DNA of 64,000 bases from assembly GCF_000346465.2 (NCBI RefSeq), contig NC_034011.1:18145848-18209847 (forward strand), in the 5' to 3' direction. The DNA comes from Prunus persica (Eukaryota; Streptophyta; Magnoliopsida; Rosales; Rosaceae). Every line of letters starts with the position of its first letter. The stretch's first letter is position 1. Below, piece by piece: positions 1-13,090 of the stretch. Position numbers and translations under genes: made by a program. Under the pieces are notes generated by a model that searched no databases, had not been told where the DNA came from, and saw nothing but the letters and a program-made list of their open reading frames with translations.

Positions 1-1
1 G

Positions 2-664
2 GTGGGATGGAAGCTGGCCCAATTGGCCGAAACTATTGGCGTAGAGTTTGAATTTCGGGGATTCGTGGCCAATAGTTTGGCGGATCTCGAACCCTCGATG
101 CTCGAGATCCGCCCTCCAGATGTCGAGACAGTGGCGGTGAACTCGTGTTTTGAGCTCCACCCTCTCCTGGCTCGACCCGGGGCGGTTGAAAAGGTCTTGT
201 CATCAATCAAGGCCATGAAGCCTAAGATTGTGACAATTGTGGAGCAGGAGGCAAACCATAATGGACCGATTTTCCTGGACCGGTTCAACGAGGCCTTGCA
301 TTATTACTCCAACTTGTTTGACTCGCTGGAGGGATCGTCCGGTCCGAGTCAGGATTTGGTCATGTCCGAGGTGTACTTGGGTAGACAGATATGCAACGTG
401 GTAGCATGTGAAGGTCAGGACCGAGTCGAGCGACACGAGACTCTGAGTCAGTGGCGAGGCCGGATGGACTCGGCCGGGTTCGACCTGGTTCACCTCGGGT
501 CGAACGCGTTCAAGCAGGCCAGTATGTTGCTGGCTCTTTTCGCCGGCGGAGATGGGTACAGGGTGGAGGAGAACAATGGGTCTCTCATGCTTGGGTGGCA
601 CACACGGCCCCTCATAGCCACCTCAGCATGGCAGCTGGCGAGTTCGACTGAGTCAACCCGGTGA
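2..664 (+). CDS. GAI: DELLA protein, GAI/RGA type (C-terminal part of GRAS domain)
   Basis: Partial: the gene starts before the window and is read in frame from base 2 to the TGA at 662-664. DELLA proteins are nuclear GRAS-family repressors of gibberellin responses that are degraded after the GID1 receptor binds their N-terminal DELLA/TVHYNP motifs; that N-terminus is not in the window. The 220 visible residues hold the end of the LHRII region ([19 protein letters not shown]), the PFYRE region ([20 protein letters not shown], then [13 protein letters not shown]), and the SAW region with [10 protein letters not shown] and the terminal [13 protein letters not shown]. No intron or lesion is seen in this part, as expected for the usually intronless DELLA genes. 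The tail after SAW ([10 protein letters not shown]) is short. GAI and RGA cannot be separated from the C-terminus alone, so the symbol is at subfamily level. Confidence 0.95.
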   Translation: MGWKLAQLAETIGVEFEFRGFVANSLADLEPSMLEIRPPDVETVAVNSCFELHPLLARPGAVEKVLSSIKAMKPKIVTIVEQEANHNGPIFLDRFNEALHYYSNLFDSLEGSSGPSQDLVMSEVYLGRQICNVVACEGQDRVERHETLSQWRGRMDSAGFDLVHLGSNAFKQASMLLALFAGGDGYRVEENNGSLMLGWHTRPLIATSAWQLASSTESTR

Positions 665-1125
665 GTTGAACCGAGTGACTCAGTGAGCTACAAAACTGAC
701 CTCTGAAGACCCTTGGGTGATTATCGATTGACTACCGGATGAAAATAGGGGTGTGTCGTATCTCGTATGGTGGGTACACATACCCACTGTGGGGGGTGGG
801 GGGTGTGGCTAGTTTGTCAGTAGAAAGAGTGGTGGAGCTGCAGTAAAAAGTGAAACTGTAAAACGAATCCAATCCAATCCAATCAAGTTTGTAATTGTAA
901 CTGTAAAATGGTGCGTTTTTATTTTTACCCTTCTGTGGCTCCTAGTCTCGGTCAGATTTTCACCTCATCTGTTTTTTAAACTTGGTTTAGTTTAATGTAA
1001 TTTCTCTTTTGGTCTAGATTTTTTACTTTTTTTAGTTTGTGTGTGAAGTTTTTTTGGGCCCCTTGCATAATTTCAAGGGAGGGATCAATGTGGATCGTTG
1101 AGAATGTATCTATCTTGCTTTGTTG

Positions 1126-1131
1126 AATAAA
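1126..1131 (+). promoter_or_regulatory. candidate poly(A) signal of the DELLA gene
   Basis: AATAAA about 460 bases after the DELLA stop, in T-rich sequence. It is the first canonical hexamer I noticed downstream. Plant poly(A) signals are loose, so this is only a candidate. Confidence 0.35.
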
Positions 1132-1856
1132 AATAATGAGCATTGATTCTGAATGAGAAAGAAAAAAAGAAAAGAAAAAAGTCGCTATTGAGATATACAT
1201 CTCTCTCTAAATTTTGACACTTTGTGTGTGTTTGTGTGCCACTTCTTTCTTTCTCATCCTTCTCTTCGCCTGCAAAGACTGGACTTAGCCGATGATGATG
1301 AGTCTAAACATAGAGACGTGGCCTGCATATGCTATGTCCCCATCTGAAAGAAACTGTTGGTGACACAAGCATGACAAATATTTAAATCCATGTCCCTATT
1401 TATAACCCTAGTATAGTAGCTATCAATTCAAAATTGGGCTCAATGTTATCTTTTTCCCTGTTATCTGCATTTCAAGTCGATATATATATATACCGAGAGC
1501 TTCAACTCAAGATTTATTTACGGACAATATTCTTGTGATGCATTCGTATTTTAATGATCTAAATCGTAAGTGGTAGTTTAGTTTGCATTGGTTATGTTGC
1601 AATTGGGATTATGAAAGTAATTTAACCAGGTTATTATTTGGTCTGAGATATTCATAATTTTCTCTGAAACTATTGTGTCATTGGTACATTTGAGATTCTG
1701 GAAATACAAAAACACAGAGAATATGTTAGTACATAAAAGATCAGATTGGCGTATAAAAAATAAGCAGGTGTTCAACACTTCATGTGATTGAAAGTGCATG
1801 CGACAATTTCAGCTTGTACATTCTGGGGTCCATGTTTCTCTTTACCCTTCTCAGCC

Positions 1857-1894
<38 letters not shown>

Positions 1895-4080
1895 ACTGTG
1901 TAATGGCTCAGATCAGACAAACTGAGTTGCGAAATCTTGATCTGAAGTAGCTATGCCTTCAATTTTCAATTTAGTTTTGAGCAGAAAAGATTAAGGGCTT
2001 GCAAAAAGTAATTTAGATCCAATAAAAACCTGTAAAGATTGCTTCCACTAGGTTTACAGAAACCAACAAGCAGCTGCTTGAATGTACTCAACCAACCTAT
2101 GAATTCAATGCATCATCTATCTGTCTATAGCATACGGTCCTACTACCCTAAGCATACTATATGCATTATTACTATATTGTGTGAACCCACCCTACCCCCA
2201 TGTAGTTTAGATCTATGGCAAACAAGAATAGTAACTATACTAGACCTCATCATGAAGATTATCCCAAACTACTAGTTTGATGCCAACAAATTTTACTTTT
2301 TTAGATAAAAGAGGAGAACAATTACATTAGCTCGAGGTTTTTTCAAATTTTGGTTTTGTTTTTCTGAGAGAATTGGATTAATGTTTGAAGAGTATTGAGA
2401 TTTGATTTTGAGTCTCCAAATGGAGATTGGCATTTGAAAGCGAATCTATAGAAAAGTAGTTCTCTATGTTTCCGAACTTAGATGGGGTAATCAAGGTATG
2501 AGAATCGGATCAACTACTCTCCCCTAGTTGATTCTATTTTAGATTTTGAGAGTATTTGATTACAAATTTTAATGTGGAACCCACATAATTTTTTATTTCT
2601 TATGTGTTAGTAAACGCATGAGAAGTCAGGAATTAAAATCATTCAAATTAATACTCATTCCTTATGTGTTTAGGGCATGTTTGGTATTCTATTTTAATCT
2701 AGGTTTTTAAATTTAAAAACGTAATTTGAGTCCACAGCTCAAAAAATCTATTTGGTAAGTCCAGTTTTGAAAACTCAAACTAAAAAAATACCTAAATACT
2801 TGAAAACAGAACAAATTTGTTTTTAGGAGGTAGGTAATTCCTTAGCTAAGACAATGTTAGTGTAATTAACTCGTGTAATTCAAGCAGGTAGGTAATTCCT
2901 AAGCTAAGACGATGTCGTACTAAACTATGACCATCCCTAGAGATTACAGTATGCAGTGATTTTGTGGAGAGAGAGATAGAGAGAGAGAGAGAGATGAGAT
3001 ATGGATAAACATTTGGAATTGCAATGACTAATGAGGTGTTTCAATGGACCACACAAAGGCATGATGAATAATAATCGTATAGCAGGCAGGCACCACCTTT
3101 GTTCTAAGTTTGGACCACCTGCGCTGAGCTTCATTGGGTCTACAGGTAACATTAAAATTGGTAGACATCATTGTCTTTAGCTGAAAATAATCATGATGGA
3201 AAAGGCTGAACTTGGGTCTTTTTTTTTGAAAAACTTTTACTTGCATTCAGATTTAGGGTTCCTGGCTAAGCCTTGAAGTTATACGAGTTACTGTGGCGAT
3301 TAGGGTAGGTATTTTTGTCAAAAATTCTTACTGCAAGGACAATAATGACGATTGCATGCATGATGCATTTAGGTAAACAGGAATGGAATTTAAACATGAA
3401 TGGTAGATAGATGGTGTAGATACAAAAAGACAAAAGAAGATGCAATAATTCTAGTAAGTTTTTATGGCGTTGTAAATTCTAAGTATATTGGAGAAAATAT
3501 GCTGTACTATTGCGTTTAATATAATGCAACTACCTTGCTATTTATAGCAACTAGCTTGCTATTTATAGCAACTTTAACGAGTTGATGAGTTTTAATACTC
3601 TACCATATTATAAATTGGTATGAAGAATGTTTATGACTCGAGTCGAAACAAGAAATATTGAAAATGAATCATAATCAATCGTTCTCATTAAAGTCGAGCT
3701 GATTCCAATTAAACTGTTTACATTAAAGTCGCGTTGCGCGTTCATTTTAATTAAACTGTTTACTAATTATTATGAGAGTGAATGATAATTGACTGGTGCA
3801 TGAATATATTGCATTGCATTGGTGATCTGTTTTCTTGACACGTCTCTTTTGGATAATTGTCTTGAATTTAATCTAGTTAAGTATTCCGACGTTAGTAAGT
3901 ACTAGTACATGATGGTTTTTCCTTGGTGGTACTTTATGGGTCCTGCATATAATTTGGATCCCAAAAGGCATGGGGACAAATACTTGAACATGATAGTTGG
4001 TTTAGGAAAACTACCCAAGTGATCGATTTGCCTTTTACTGCATGGTAAAATTAGTAATTATGGATGCTCAAAGATTTTTT
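1132..4080. other. gene-free AT-rich intergenic stretch
   Basis: No coding region is supported. It holds an AT microsatellite (1861-1890), a GA-rich run (about 2966-2994) and a short tandem near 3527-3570 in which a block containing TTGCTATTTATAGCAACT is repeated. The short open frames here show no recognisable domain. Confidence 0.6.
1861..1890. repeat. (AT)15 microsatellite
   Basis: Thirty bases of uninterrupted AT dinucleotide, a potential length-polymorphic marker close to the DELLA gene. Confidence 0.95.
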
Positions 4081-4099
4081 GCCAAAAAGATAGGTGAGC

Positions 4100-4300
4100 T
4101 CGGGAGGCCAAAGCCTTGGTAGGCCTAGCGGTACGTAGTGGTTAGGTGGTGCATATGGATCCCAACTCGAAGTTCGAAACGTGATTTGAACTTGAAACCT
4201 GTTTCGATATTATTTACTGCTAAGATACGATTTTCTAACAAGTCGACATCTCATCAAATTTTGACAATGGACAGTCAATTTTTAAAAAGGTTTATCAAAT
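4100..4300 (+). mobile_element. tRNA-derived SINE-like unit
   Basis: A box A-like stretch (TAGCGGTACGTAGTGG, about 4125-4140) lies about 30 bases before a box B-like AGTTCGAAAC (4171-4180), the spacing of an internal pol III promoter as in tRNA-headed plant SINEs. The 5' end is approximate and no clear target-site duplication was found, so family and limits are uncertain. Confidence 0.4.
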
Positions 4301-4342
4301 TTTTATTTTTCTTTCTCCATTACAAGGAACTTGCCCATGCAA

Positions 4343-4728
4343 TATTATACTAACATTTGTTGGGGTTTTCAGTGTTTTCAAAAAAATCCCTAAAGTTTCA
4401 AAAATTACACGAACACCCATTGAGGTTTGAAATTGTTTTCACAAAACCATTTTCTATTGATTTTTCATCTAAAGATTGATGATTTTATATAAATAATTTC
4501 TCCAAATGACAAAGTTAGCATTTAAGATTAGATTGCAAATACATTCATTGAGGTTAATTTTGTCATTTGCATAAGTTTCTTTTATAAGATCATCATTTTT
4601 TGGACGAACACTTACTAATTTGGATGAACAATCAATAAAAAAGGATTTTGTGAAAACAATTTAAAACTTTAGGAAATATTTATATAATTTTTAAAACCTC
4701 AGGAAATGTTAGTGTAAATAACTCTTCT
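4343..4728. mobile_element. foldback MITE, copy 1 of 4
   Basis: First of four related non-coding elements (others near 39866, 42030 and 56573). Each begins near an ACTAACA-type end, continues with text resembling 'AAATTACACGAACACCC..GAGGTTT', has an inverted middle, and ends near GTTAGTGTAAATAACT. The ends and much of the arms are inverted copies of each other, so the whole unit can fold back. No coding sequence. Target-site duplications were not resolved. Confidence 0.6.
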
Positions 4729-5054
4729 GAAGTTTTATTGCAAAATTCTTCTCATCTAGCAATATGATACAATGCAACTCATCAAACTCAAGAAAGCTAC
4801 AATCTCAAAAACAAGATGCCTAATAAAAACAAGGTGTAATTTTGAAAAAAAAGGAACTGCGTGTAAAAGTCAAAATGAACGAGTTTGGCAGCACTATGCT
4901 GCACATGGTAGACAAATAGGTACGGGAGAAAAACTTATTGTTGGAAGGACCATATATTTCTTGAACTCATGCAAACCCCTTTCTCTCATAAATTTTTTAT
5001 TAGTTGTAGACATTATGAAGTAACTAAAAATGCCTTCAGCCGAAGTGAGAGGCC

Positions 5055-5170
5055 AACGGATCCTTAGTTCAGTAGTAAGAGTATTTCCCTGCTGATTAAT
5101 CATCTCAGGTTCGAAATCTAATGACATCTTCCTTTTCTCCTTTCAACATAAAAAGAAGAAGGGAGAAAAA
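5055..5170 (+). mobile_element. tRNA-derived SINE-like unit
   Basis: Box A-like TTAGTTCAGTAGTAAGAG (from 5064) and box B-like AGGTTCGAAATC (5107-5118) are spaced as in a tRNA gene. They are followed by a pyrimidine-rich stretch and an A-rich tail (about 5148-5182). No seven-base acceptor stem pairs across the unit, so a SINE head is preferred over a functional tRNA gene. Confidence 0.45.
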
Positions 5171-5189
5171 GAAAAAAAACCGACAATTA

Positions 5190-8100
5190 GTTAATGATTC
5201 ATGAGGGGTAGCATGAGGGGTAGCTTTCCCATTGAGAAGCAAGAGGTCGGTATATGGTTTTTCTGGCTGTGGGGTACATGTCACATCCTCTCTTTTACTT
5301 CTTTTTGTAGTATAAGGCCGTGAAAAAAAGGAGTTACACAGAGAAGATAGTTTTCATAAGCATCACCGTATTCCCATCAAAGAAAAATAAAATTGGTGCC
5401 TCCAACAGCTTAAAATTCTAATAGAGTTTCCATGAATAGTAATCGATTTCACTTCAAGAGTACGTATAGTGTTTAGGACAATCGTCGACGTGCACGTAGA
5501 TATCTCCCGATCGTTGATATAAATGAGTCTCATAATGAGGTTCACATGAACTAAATCATTAAAAGTCACTTACACGCGCATGTTGTTGTTATTAAGAATT
5601 CTTTTTACATAATTACCAAAAAAAAACACCACTCATAAAGAAGCCAAGCGAGCATAAGATGGGTGGTGGTCTTGCTAAGCTTTGCAATGAGGGTATGGCA
5701 CCAAGACGACGCTTGATTAGAATTATTAGTGTCAAATTAATTATAACAATACACTCTCTTTAAATTAAACTTCATCCAATAATCTTATTAATTCAACAGA
5801 AACACAAATGAATTGGGATCAAGAGTCAATTTCTCCAAGATAAGCCTAGCAGACAATTTCATTGTGCTGGGGGCCTTGAAATTGACTGGTGGTTCCATTG
5901 ATTTTGACAACCTCATCACACATGCACTATGTTTGCTTCTTTTGACAAACACAAGGGCCCTTCAAAGCTTCTTTACAGCTCCCATTTTTTCAAGTGCGAA
6001 GTCTTCTCAATAACTACTCCTAAAGTCTCTTTTTTCATGAGTGTAAAATGCTTTCTCCACTTTCTACACAATTAAATAATTAATTAACTATTTATTTATC
6101 TAAAGATGTGATTAAAGAATAGGATTTGCTTTATCACTCCATTTGTAAAGCTTCAATCTCCCTCAGTGTTGGAAAATTAAAGGTATTGCAATCACTATAA
6201 TTGACCTCTTGTCACTAACACGATCTACCAGCTAGATTTATCAATTTCTCAGCGTGCCGTCCACGTATCATATAAATAAAATAATATGTTAGAAGCCAAA
6301 GTAGAAAAAAATATATTTCTATACTTAGCCTATGATTGGAAGGCCATCAACTTTATGATGTGAAATCTGCTAGATTGCAACTCTTGCATGCTCTAAGAGC
6401 TGAACCAATGTCTTAAATTATTAGTAGGATAATTAATTCTATCTTGTTTCATTAGGATGAGTTATTAAACAGAAAATACAGTGTGAGTGAGTGTGACTAT
6501 GTGACCCTTCCATTTTATTTAAATTTTTTTTTTATACCGAATGCTGCATTGTGAAAGTGGAGTCCATCCCACCAGAGGCCAGAGTGGTCTCTATTGAAAG
6601 TTCAAAGAACCTAAATTTAATGATTTCTTTTGGTTATTTTCAAAAAAAAAAAAATCTGAGAAAAGCGAACTTTATTCAATTTCACTATGATTCTGCATTT
6701 GGTATATTGGTATTTTTGCACATCAAAGTGTTGCAACACACATATATATATATATATATATATATTTTTTAATACAAGCTGTATTGAGAGAGATGAGTTT
6801 TCTCACACATACTGTGAAGGTACAATGAAAGTTCGAATATGAGATTATTGATCTACAAATAAAGCCGTTTTTAACTGGGGTAGACACCGATGTCTCAACA
6901 TACATTATGTTTAACAGTGTGTTTGGATGAGTGAAATAAACTTGAGATATTGATAAAAGTCAGAATTTCTAAATTGACATGAACAAATTGTAGTGTTTGG
7001 ACAAAAAAAAACATAGAAATTTAGAAATTCTGCATGGGAAAAAAAACATGGAATTTGGAGATCATAAATCCAAACTTTAAATTCTATCTAAAGTCGTCAT
7101 TTCTCAAATTCCAAGAGAGATTGAGTTTTAAAAAAAAATAACTTTATAAATAAAGGTTAAATTTCGTATTTTAAATCCGTCACCCAAACAAAAAACTTTA
7201 TAAGTTCTAAAACATTAATTTCTGTCATTAATTTCATCATTTATAAATCCCTTTATATTATTAAATTTCCTTATCCAAAATGTTTTGTTTTCAGTAATTA
7301 TAAACTGTCAAGTAAATGGGAATGCAAAGCCCAAAGAATACACCATGGGCCAACAGAGCCCCGCAACAAACAAGAACTAAAACAATCAAAAGCCCAAATG
7401 AATTGCAAATAAATGTCAAAACCATCATTTCAAGTGTATGATTTACCTTCGACTGCGCATTCCACAATCCACAAACCCGAAAGACGCCCTTGTTCCTATG
7501 TTTTTCGGCCTGCTTGACACCTGGTGGGAAATATTTTGGTGTAACGCCATGACAACACACATGTCCAATCTTGACGAGAAAACCTTCCATCTGTTCAATC
7601 CCTCTCCTTCCTCTCTTCTATCCATAGAATTTTTTTATATTTTATTTTTTTAACGAAGTGATTTATTTTATTGCTACAACTAATGACGTTTTTTAAAATG
7701 AAGTAATGCTAATAAAATTTAGTTTGCTGTACAATTTTGTTTCTAATATTAATAACTCAAAGCAGAAGTATGTTTTTTTTCTTTTTGCCTGATATCATTA
7801 ACTCAAAGAAGAAATATGTTTTTTTTTTCTTTGATCAACTTGCATGAATGGATTTATAATTGACTAATCCTTCTTCAAAGAACATATCAAGGAAGAACAC
7901 AAACTTAATCTCATGTACAAAAGTACTCTTTTGGCAAGATAGTGGAACAAAAAGGAAACTGAATTATTCCCTTGTATAAAAGTGTAACCTCGGCCAAATA
8001 ACATAACAAAAAGAAAAGGAGAACACTACGTCACATCTACATAAATGTAATTTTGCCAAACTAAAGATTAGATTGTTCTCCTTTGCAAAATATGTTGGTC

Positions 8101-8500
8101 TTTATATATCGAAATGAGGACATTACACCTGTTCAAATAAGATGTCCAAACAAAAATTAGAAAACTGATACAAAGCATAGCACATCCTTCAGATGTTCAT
8201 ATTATGAATAAAAGTACAATCTCTCCGTACCTATTGTCATAACCTTGAGACAGATTTCAAACCCATAAAAAGACATCCACCAGCCCTTATGTCTTACTAC
8301 CGATGCAATTGGTTCAAACTATTGAAATACACATTCTGCATCACAAATCATGAATCAATATGGAAATTAACACAATTAAAACTAAATTTTATATCATGAG
8401 TCAAACCCGACTTAAATTAGTTGATTGTCCAAATGTGAAATTTGCATTCAAAGTTGTAGATGAATCCTAATGCATCATAAAATAATCTCAAGTTCGAAAT
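5190..8500. other. gene-free AT-rich intergenic stretch
   Basis: No gene supported. An AT microsatellite lies at about 6742-6765. Short open frames near 5813-6013 and 7291-7590 carry no motif I recognise. Much of 6900-7290 is low-complexity A/T sequence. Confidence 0.5.
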
Positions 8501-8904
8501 ATCTGATTTCTTTATCCCATGAGTATATATTAAATTTCTATACCTGACTCAAGTAAGGTATTTGATCACTTCCTTGAAGCATGATTGTAAATTGAAAATT
8601 CGGATGTCCAAAAGTATGGCTTGGAATATCCTAAAAATACATATAACATTAGGAGATAAATATTAAAATTAACCATCAAAATAATGAAGTGTAAGACTAA
8701 GTACACCAAAGTGATGAAATGATGGATTATAATGAGTTGAATGAGGCGGAACACTGTTGGTTTCTTGCTTAGATTGGCTATAAAAAAAAATTATTAGCAC
8801 ATAAAATTAAATACTAGAAAAAATAGTTGAAACCTAATTAATATCAATCTAGTTAAAAACAACTTAAAGAAAATAATTCTTACTGGCAGCCATGGTGGTA
8901 GGCC

Positions 8905-11900
8905 TTAAAGTTTGAGAGGAATTTCCAACTCTTGTGTCTTTCTTTTCTTCTCCAATTGACTTTTTATCCTAGCATTTGTTATGCCTTTAGCCCTTATAGT
9001 GGGCAGATTCAAAACTAGTGGCTTAGCAGTGAGCACATCATGAAGAGTTTGGTCACCAATGCTATTCAAATTTTCCTTTGATCTAGTAATTTCCATATCA
9101 CTTTCAAGTAACATCATAACCTCTGCTAACTTTTGTTTGACAAGCCTTATTCATGAATAAGATAATGATGCTATACTAACAACATTATTTGCTTCATGCA
9201 TCAACTCACTCAAGCGTAATGATTGGGCAGATCTTGCCTTCTTGTTATAAGATTCATATAAGTCACTATTCACCACAATTCCTTTCTTGGTCCCTTTAGT
9301 CCATCTCTTCAATATGTATTGGCTTGGTATACTTGTGATATTTTTGGAATCTAACACTTTCAAGGCATGACAACATAGCAATCCCTTGGTTTCAAATAAC
9401 TTAGACGAGCAAGAAATATTGAAAGTTATGGAGTCAAAATGGATTTTGTAAACCCTTTCATGACCTTCTTCAATTGCTTTAAAAACATATTTGGCACCAA
9501 CATTGCAAACTTTATCCAGCCTAACTACAAAATAACCCAACAACTCCTTTTCAAAGAATGAAAAGATCTTAATGGTATACTCACTAGCTGATTGCTTAGA
9601 AATACCACTTTTTGCTTTAAGATGAGGCATTCCATTTTTACAACAAAAATCCTCTTCCAACTCTGTCAATCTCATATATGCTGTTGTTTTGCTCATAGTG
9701 TTGCACAAAACTAGTGAGACTCATTGTTTTTGTAGAAATCTGATGAAAGATATTGTTTGTGCTCTCAACCCTTTGGGTAAATCTAATATTAGCTAAGAAA
9801 TAATCTAAGTTGAAAGCAGAACACCATTTCCTTCTAAGTGAATACAACTTTTGTAGCCACAAATGATTCTCAAGCTTGAAGGTTTTAATCATGTGATCCC
9901 ATGTGTCTTCAAATTCTGATTCACTCAAACAAACATAAAAGCACTTGTTGAAATATTTGCTAAACTTTGGGTTAGTATAAAGACCAGCAAGAGGTTGTGT
10001 AGCATTTTTAGCGATATGCCAAGTACATAATTGATGGCGTGTTTGTGGAAATACAATCTCAATTGCATTTTTCATCACTTTATCCTCATCCGTGAAAATG
10101 GTTATCGGGTGTTTGTTTCCCATTGACTCCAAAAAAGTTTCAAACAACCAAACAAATGAGATTGGATTGATTTTGCATCTAGGAAATCGATTTTGAAACC
10201 TAGGTTTTGGCCGGATTTCAAAGTGAAATTCCAGCCGGTTGCCGTCCAAATTGGACCTCCCCGTAGTTGAATAAAGTGATCCTCGCCTCGAGTAGTAGCT
10301 AAGGTAGGAAGGTTGGATCATGGTGTGGAGTTTTTTCGTCACCGGAAATTACTCTACCCACGCACTACCGACGCGTGTGGCGGCACATGGGCAAGGATCA
10401 ATTCAGATGTCGTTTGACTATCAAACGGCTATCGTATATTGTGTGTTATCTAGGTTCGTTAGGTTCTGACCGTTGGATCATTTCCAAATTAAAATATGTT
10501 ACTCTAGACATTCATAGGATCGTGTAAGAATTCGCGGATCGTGAATTGGAGCCCCGGATGTTCCGATTTAATAACTTAAAATTTGGGTTTTACGATAAAC
10601 GTCTGATCGTGCGATCGTGAGCGATCCAACCGTTCGTTTAGGACCAAACTTGCAGGACGTGTATCCTAGACCCTGTGAAACCTTTAGGAACTTGCGGATT
10701 GTAAAACGGACATCGTAGGTCCCGTGGGCCCGATTGACCCGAATTGGAAAGTTTGACTGTTCGGTTGACCGAGTGTCTCCCGAGGCTATTCCATCGTCTG
10801 AATTGGGTAGTTGGACGTTAGAACGTTTCATTCCTCGTACACTCACTAGAAACCCGGGAAACTAGGATTTTAATTCAAAGTTCTCGTTCGAAATGCGTTG
10901 TATTAATTTCATATTCGTATTCTGAAATATGTACTCCGACCATGCATACGCAGTAGGCGTGACCCTCTCAGGGTCAAGCAGCATGGGACTACTTATGAGT
11001 GAACTTTGTTTTCAAATTATAAGCATGGTTTTATTGATGGAGAAATTGTGCATAATGTTTTAATGTTATATTGAATATATTATATATTCGATTGTTGAAA
11101 TTTGTGTTTTTATAAAGCATTTGCGATATATTTTGGGTTTTGGCATATTTGAGTATCTTGAGTATGTATATATGAATTTTGAGAATTTCTATATATGTTT
11201 GGCTATGTGTGGCGTACTTAGGTTGTTGATGTGCGATGTTGGACAGTTGTGAGTATAGAATGTCAGTTTGGAACTTGGATACGGAAACTTGAGATACTTG
11301 GAGATGTCGAAACCCAGGGCATCGTTGACTGGATGTTGCTGTAGACCCTTAATTGGGTAGTCTATGTGCGTAGGACTGGTTTTCAGGCATACGAGTTTTG
11401 AGTATTCGGCTGTACGTGCTGGCTGAGAGTTAGTCCCCCAGTTGGACTGGCTCATTCCCTAGCCACATGGTCAATTGAGAGATTATTTTATGCGGGCTCT
11501 TCCATGTGGACTAGTCAAACAATCCCCCGGTTGGATTGTTTCCTCAGTACAACTAAGTGATTATCATATGTGTATATATATACATATATCTCTTATTATA
11601 TATATATAACTATTTCCTTCGTTCTTATTCTTTGGTGAGGATATTTCCTTGCTGGTCGTGCCAATGGATACGCTTTTGAGAGTTTAGTTTTGGGATTTAT
11701 AAGATTTGGATGGTGGATTTGTAAAGTTTTCTTTATGGATTTCGGACTAGACATCCGGTATTGATTTGATTTTGATATATGTATATACTTGATTATGATG
11801 GTTTTGGAATGCATTTGGATTTCTTGCATGGTTTTCTAAACAGTGAGGTTATATTATGTTGGTTTACACTGAACTAAACTTTATTTTTGTCCACTCACAA

Positions 11901-13090
11901 CTTTCGGTTTTGAGCCCCCCAGCCAGTAGTTGACTAAGCTCTGCAGCAGAGTCGGATCGTGTGCTTCCGAGCCTTGAGCCTTCGTAGGACTCTTTCTTTT
12001 AATTCCGTTTGAACTTCGTTCTTGTTGTAATTGAATTCCTTAGATATGCTCAGTTATCGCCCATAGTAGGGTTTGATTTATGAGGCCGGATGCCTTTGTT
12101 GTAAACTGTTTATTCGCTTTAAAAGCATGTTGCCAGTTGGGTTATTAAACTGTGATTTTTGAACAGCTTGAATTTTGGGAAATGTTCAATTTACAAGGGA
12201 GACTCTGCCAAAATTTTCGATAGAAAGTCTCATTCTTTAGTAAGTGGGCCTGGCATTGGGATGATGTCGGAATTAAGACGGGATTCGTCTCGGTTTTTCG
12301 AAGAAATCCGGGGCGGGTCCTGTCAATTTGTTGGTCCGAAATGTAGTATCAAAGCAAAGAATGTCTCCAAAGCAATCATAGTCTAATTTTGATCTACCAT
12401 CTCTCCCAAAAAAAAAATTTCGTCATCCGAGCACACTGATCCACTTAAACACTATAGAAAAAATTAGGATCCTCAGCTTGTTTAAGCTTAAAATGATTGA
12501 TCAAACTTTGTGCATCCTCTCCTTCAATCACTTCTTCCTTCTTCCTATGCAAATAATTTAGACAATCTTTCTTAGTAAACCCAACATTCTCAGCACCACC
12601 AACTTCTTTTGCCAAATACGAATACGACTTTGTTGGCCTTATACCTGCTTCAACCATAGAAGACATAACATTTGTGTGAGCCTTTTGTATCTTCCGACCA
12701 GATTTGAGAAATTGTCTTTCTTCAAGCTTAGCAAACTCATGATTATGATATGAATTTATGTGACTTCTCTTCCACACACCATCATCCACTGTGAATCGAA
12801 TTAAAGCCCTACAACCTGTCCTTGTATCCAATTGATGAACTGTCTTCACTTCACAAAGGTCATCATAAAACCCTTGCTTTGAACACAAATAGTCTCGTTC
12901 TCAGATATTGTTTTTTACATCTCTTCGAATATTTCTTTTACGAATGCTAAATCCTTTCTTTAATGCATAGGAGTTGCATAGATTATATGGTTCAACTTCA
13001 TTACAAACCTCCATTCCCACTCTTAATCACCGTCAAATAAATTTTCTTCTTCATTTGTTTCTGACTTTCCTTTTGCCAATCAGATTCCAT
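8905..13090 (-). pseudogene. FAR1-RELATED SEQUENCE (FRS) type gene, broken by an LTR insertion
   Basis: FRS proteins are nuclear regulators derived from MULE transposases. Reading leftwards from an ATG at 13088-13090: a FAR1 DNA-binding domain (YNLCNSYALKKGFSIRKRN, then C-SKQGF, GCRALIRF and the HNHE pair, about 13020-12700); a linker to DPNFFYSV; the start of the MULE transposase domain (KLDYDCFGDILCFDTTF, about 12390-12335); then the insertion at 10159-12325; then SFVWLFETFLESMG, ITIFTDEDK and RVESTNNIFH (10158-9740); and a SWIM-like region (about 9440-9350). Lesions: a stop just before ERDYLCSKQGF, a stop right after FFYSV, a frameshift near 9690, and loss of about 30 codons at the left edge of the insertion. 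One SWIM cysteine is Ser (SCSSKLFETKG instead of the usual CxC). C-terminal-like segments continue to 8905, and possible further exon-like pieces lie at 8540-8770. It cannot make a normal protein. Confidence 0.85.
10159..12325 (+). mobile_element. 5'-truncated large LTR (Del/Tekay-like) inside the FRS pseudogene
   Basis: Non-coding insert in the FRS transposase domain. The right junction is sharp: the LTR-style end GGGTCCTGTCA (to 12325) directly abuts FRS coding sequence (CFDTTFRTNK read on the other strand). It shares blocks with the solo LTRs at 14065 and 42651: the 'CGGATCGTGAAT(C)GGAG..CCCGGAT' region, a 'CCACTCAC..GCCCCC..CAGTAG' block, and a similar terminus. The left end lacks the TGTAAT start and the GC-rich leader, and about 90-110 bases of FRS sequence are gone with it, so a deletion probably removed the left junction after insertion. 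Superfamily is inferred from LTR size and style only. Confidence 0.7.

Noticed and set aside
203..601. Open frame antisense to the DELLA gene
   Set aside because: A shadow of the GC-rich GRAS coding sequence; no recognisable protein.
3640..3790. Possible inverted repeat around ATCATAATCAATCGTT and GAATGATAATTGACT
   Set aside because: The arms match poorly and no target duplication is visible.
5055..5125. Functional tRNA gene
   Set aside because: Box A and box B are present, but no acceptor stem pairs and the downstream tail is A-rich; better explained as a SINE head.
7291..7590. 99-codon minus-strand frame with a hydrophobic C-terminal half
   Set aside because: No recognisable motif, no clear promoter or splice partners; insufficient for a gene call.
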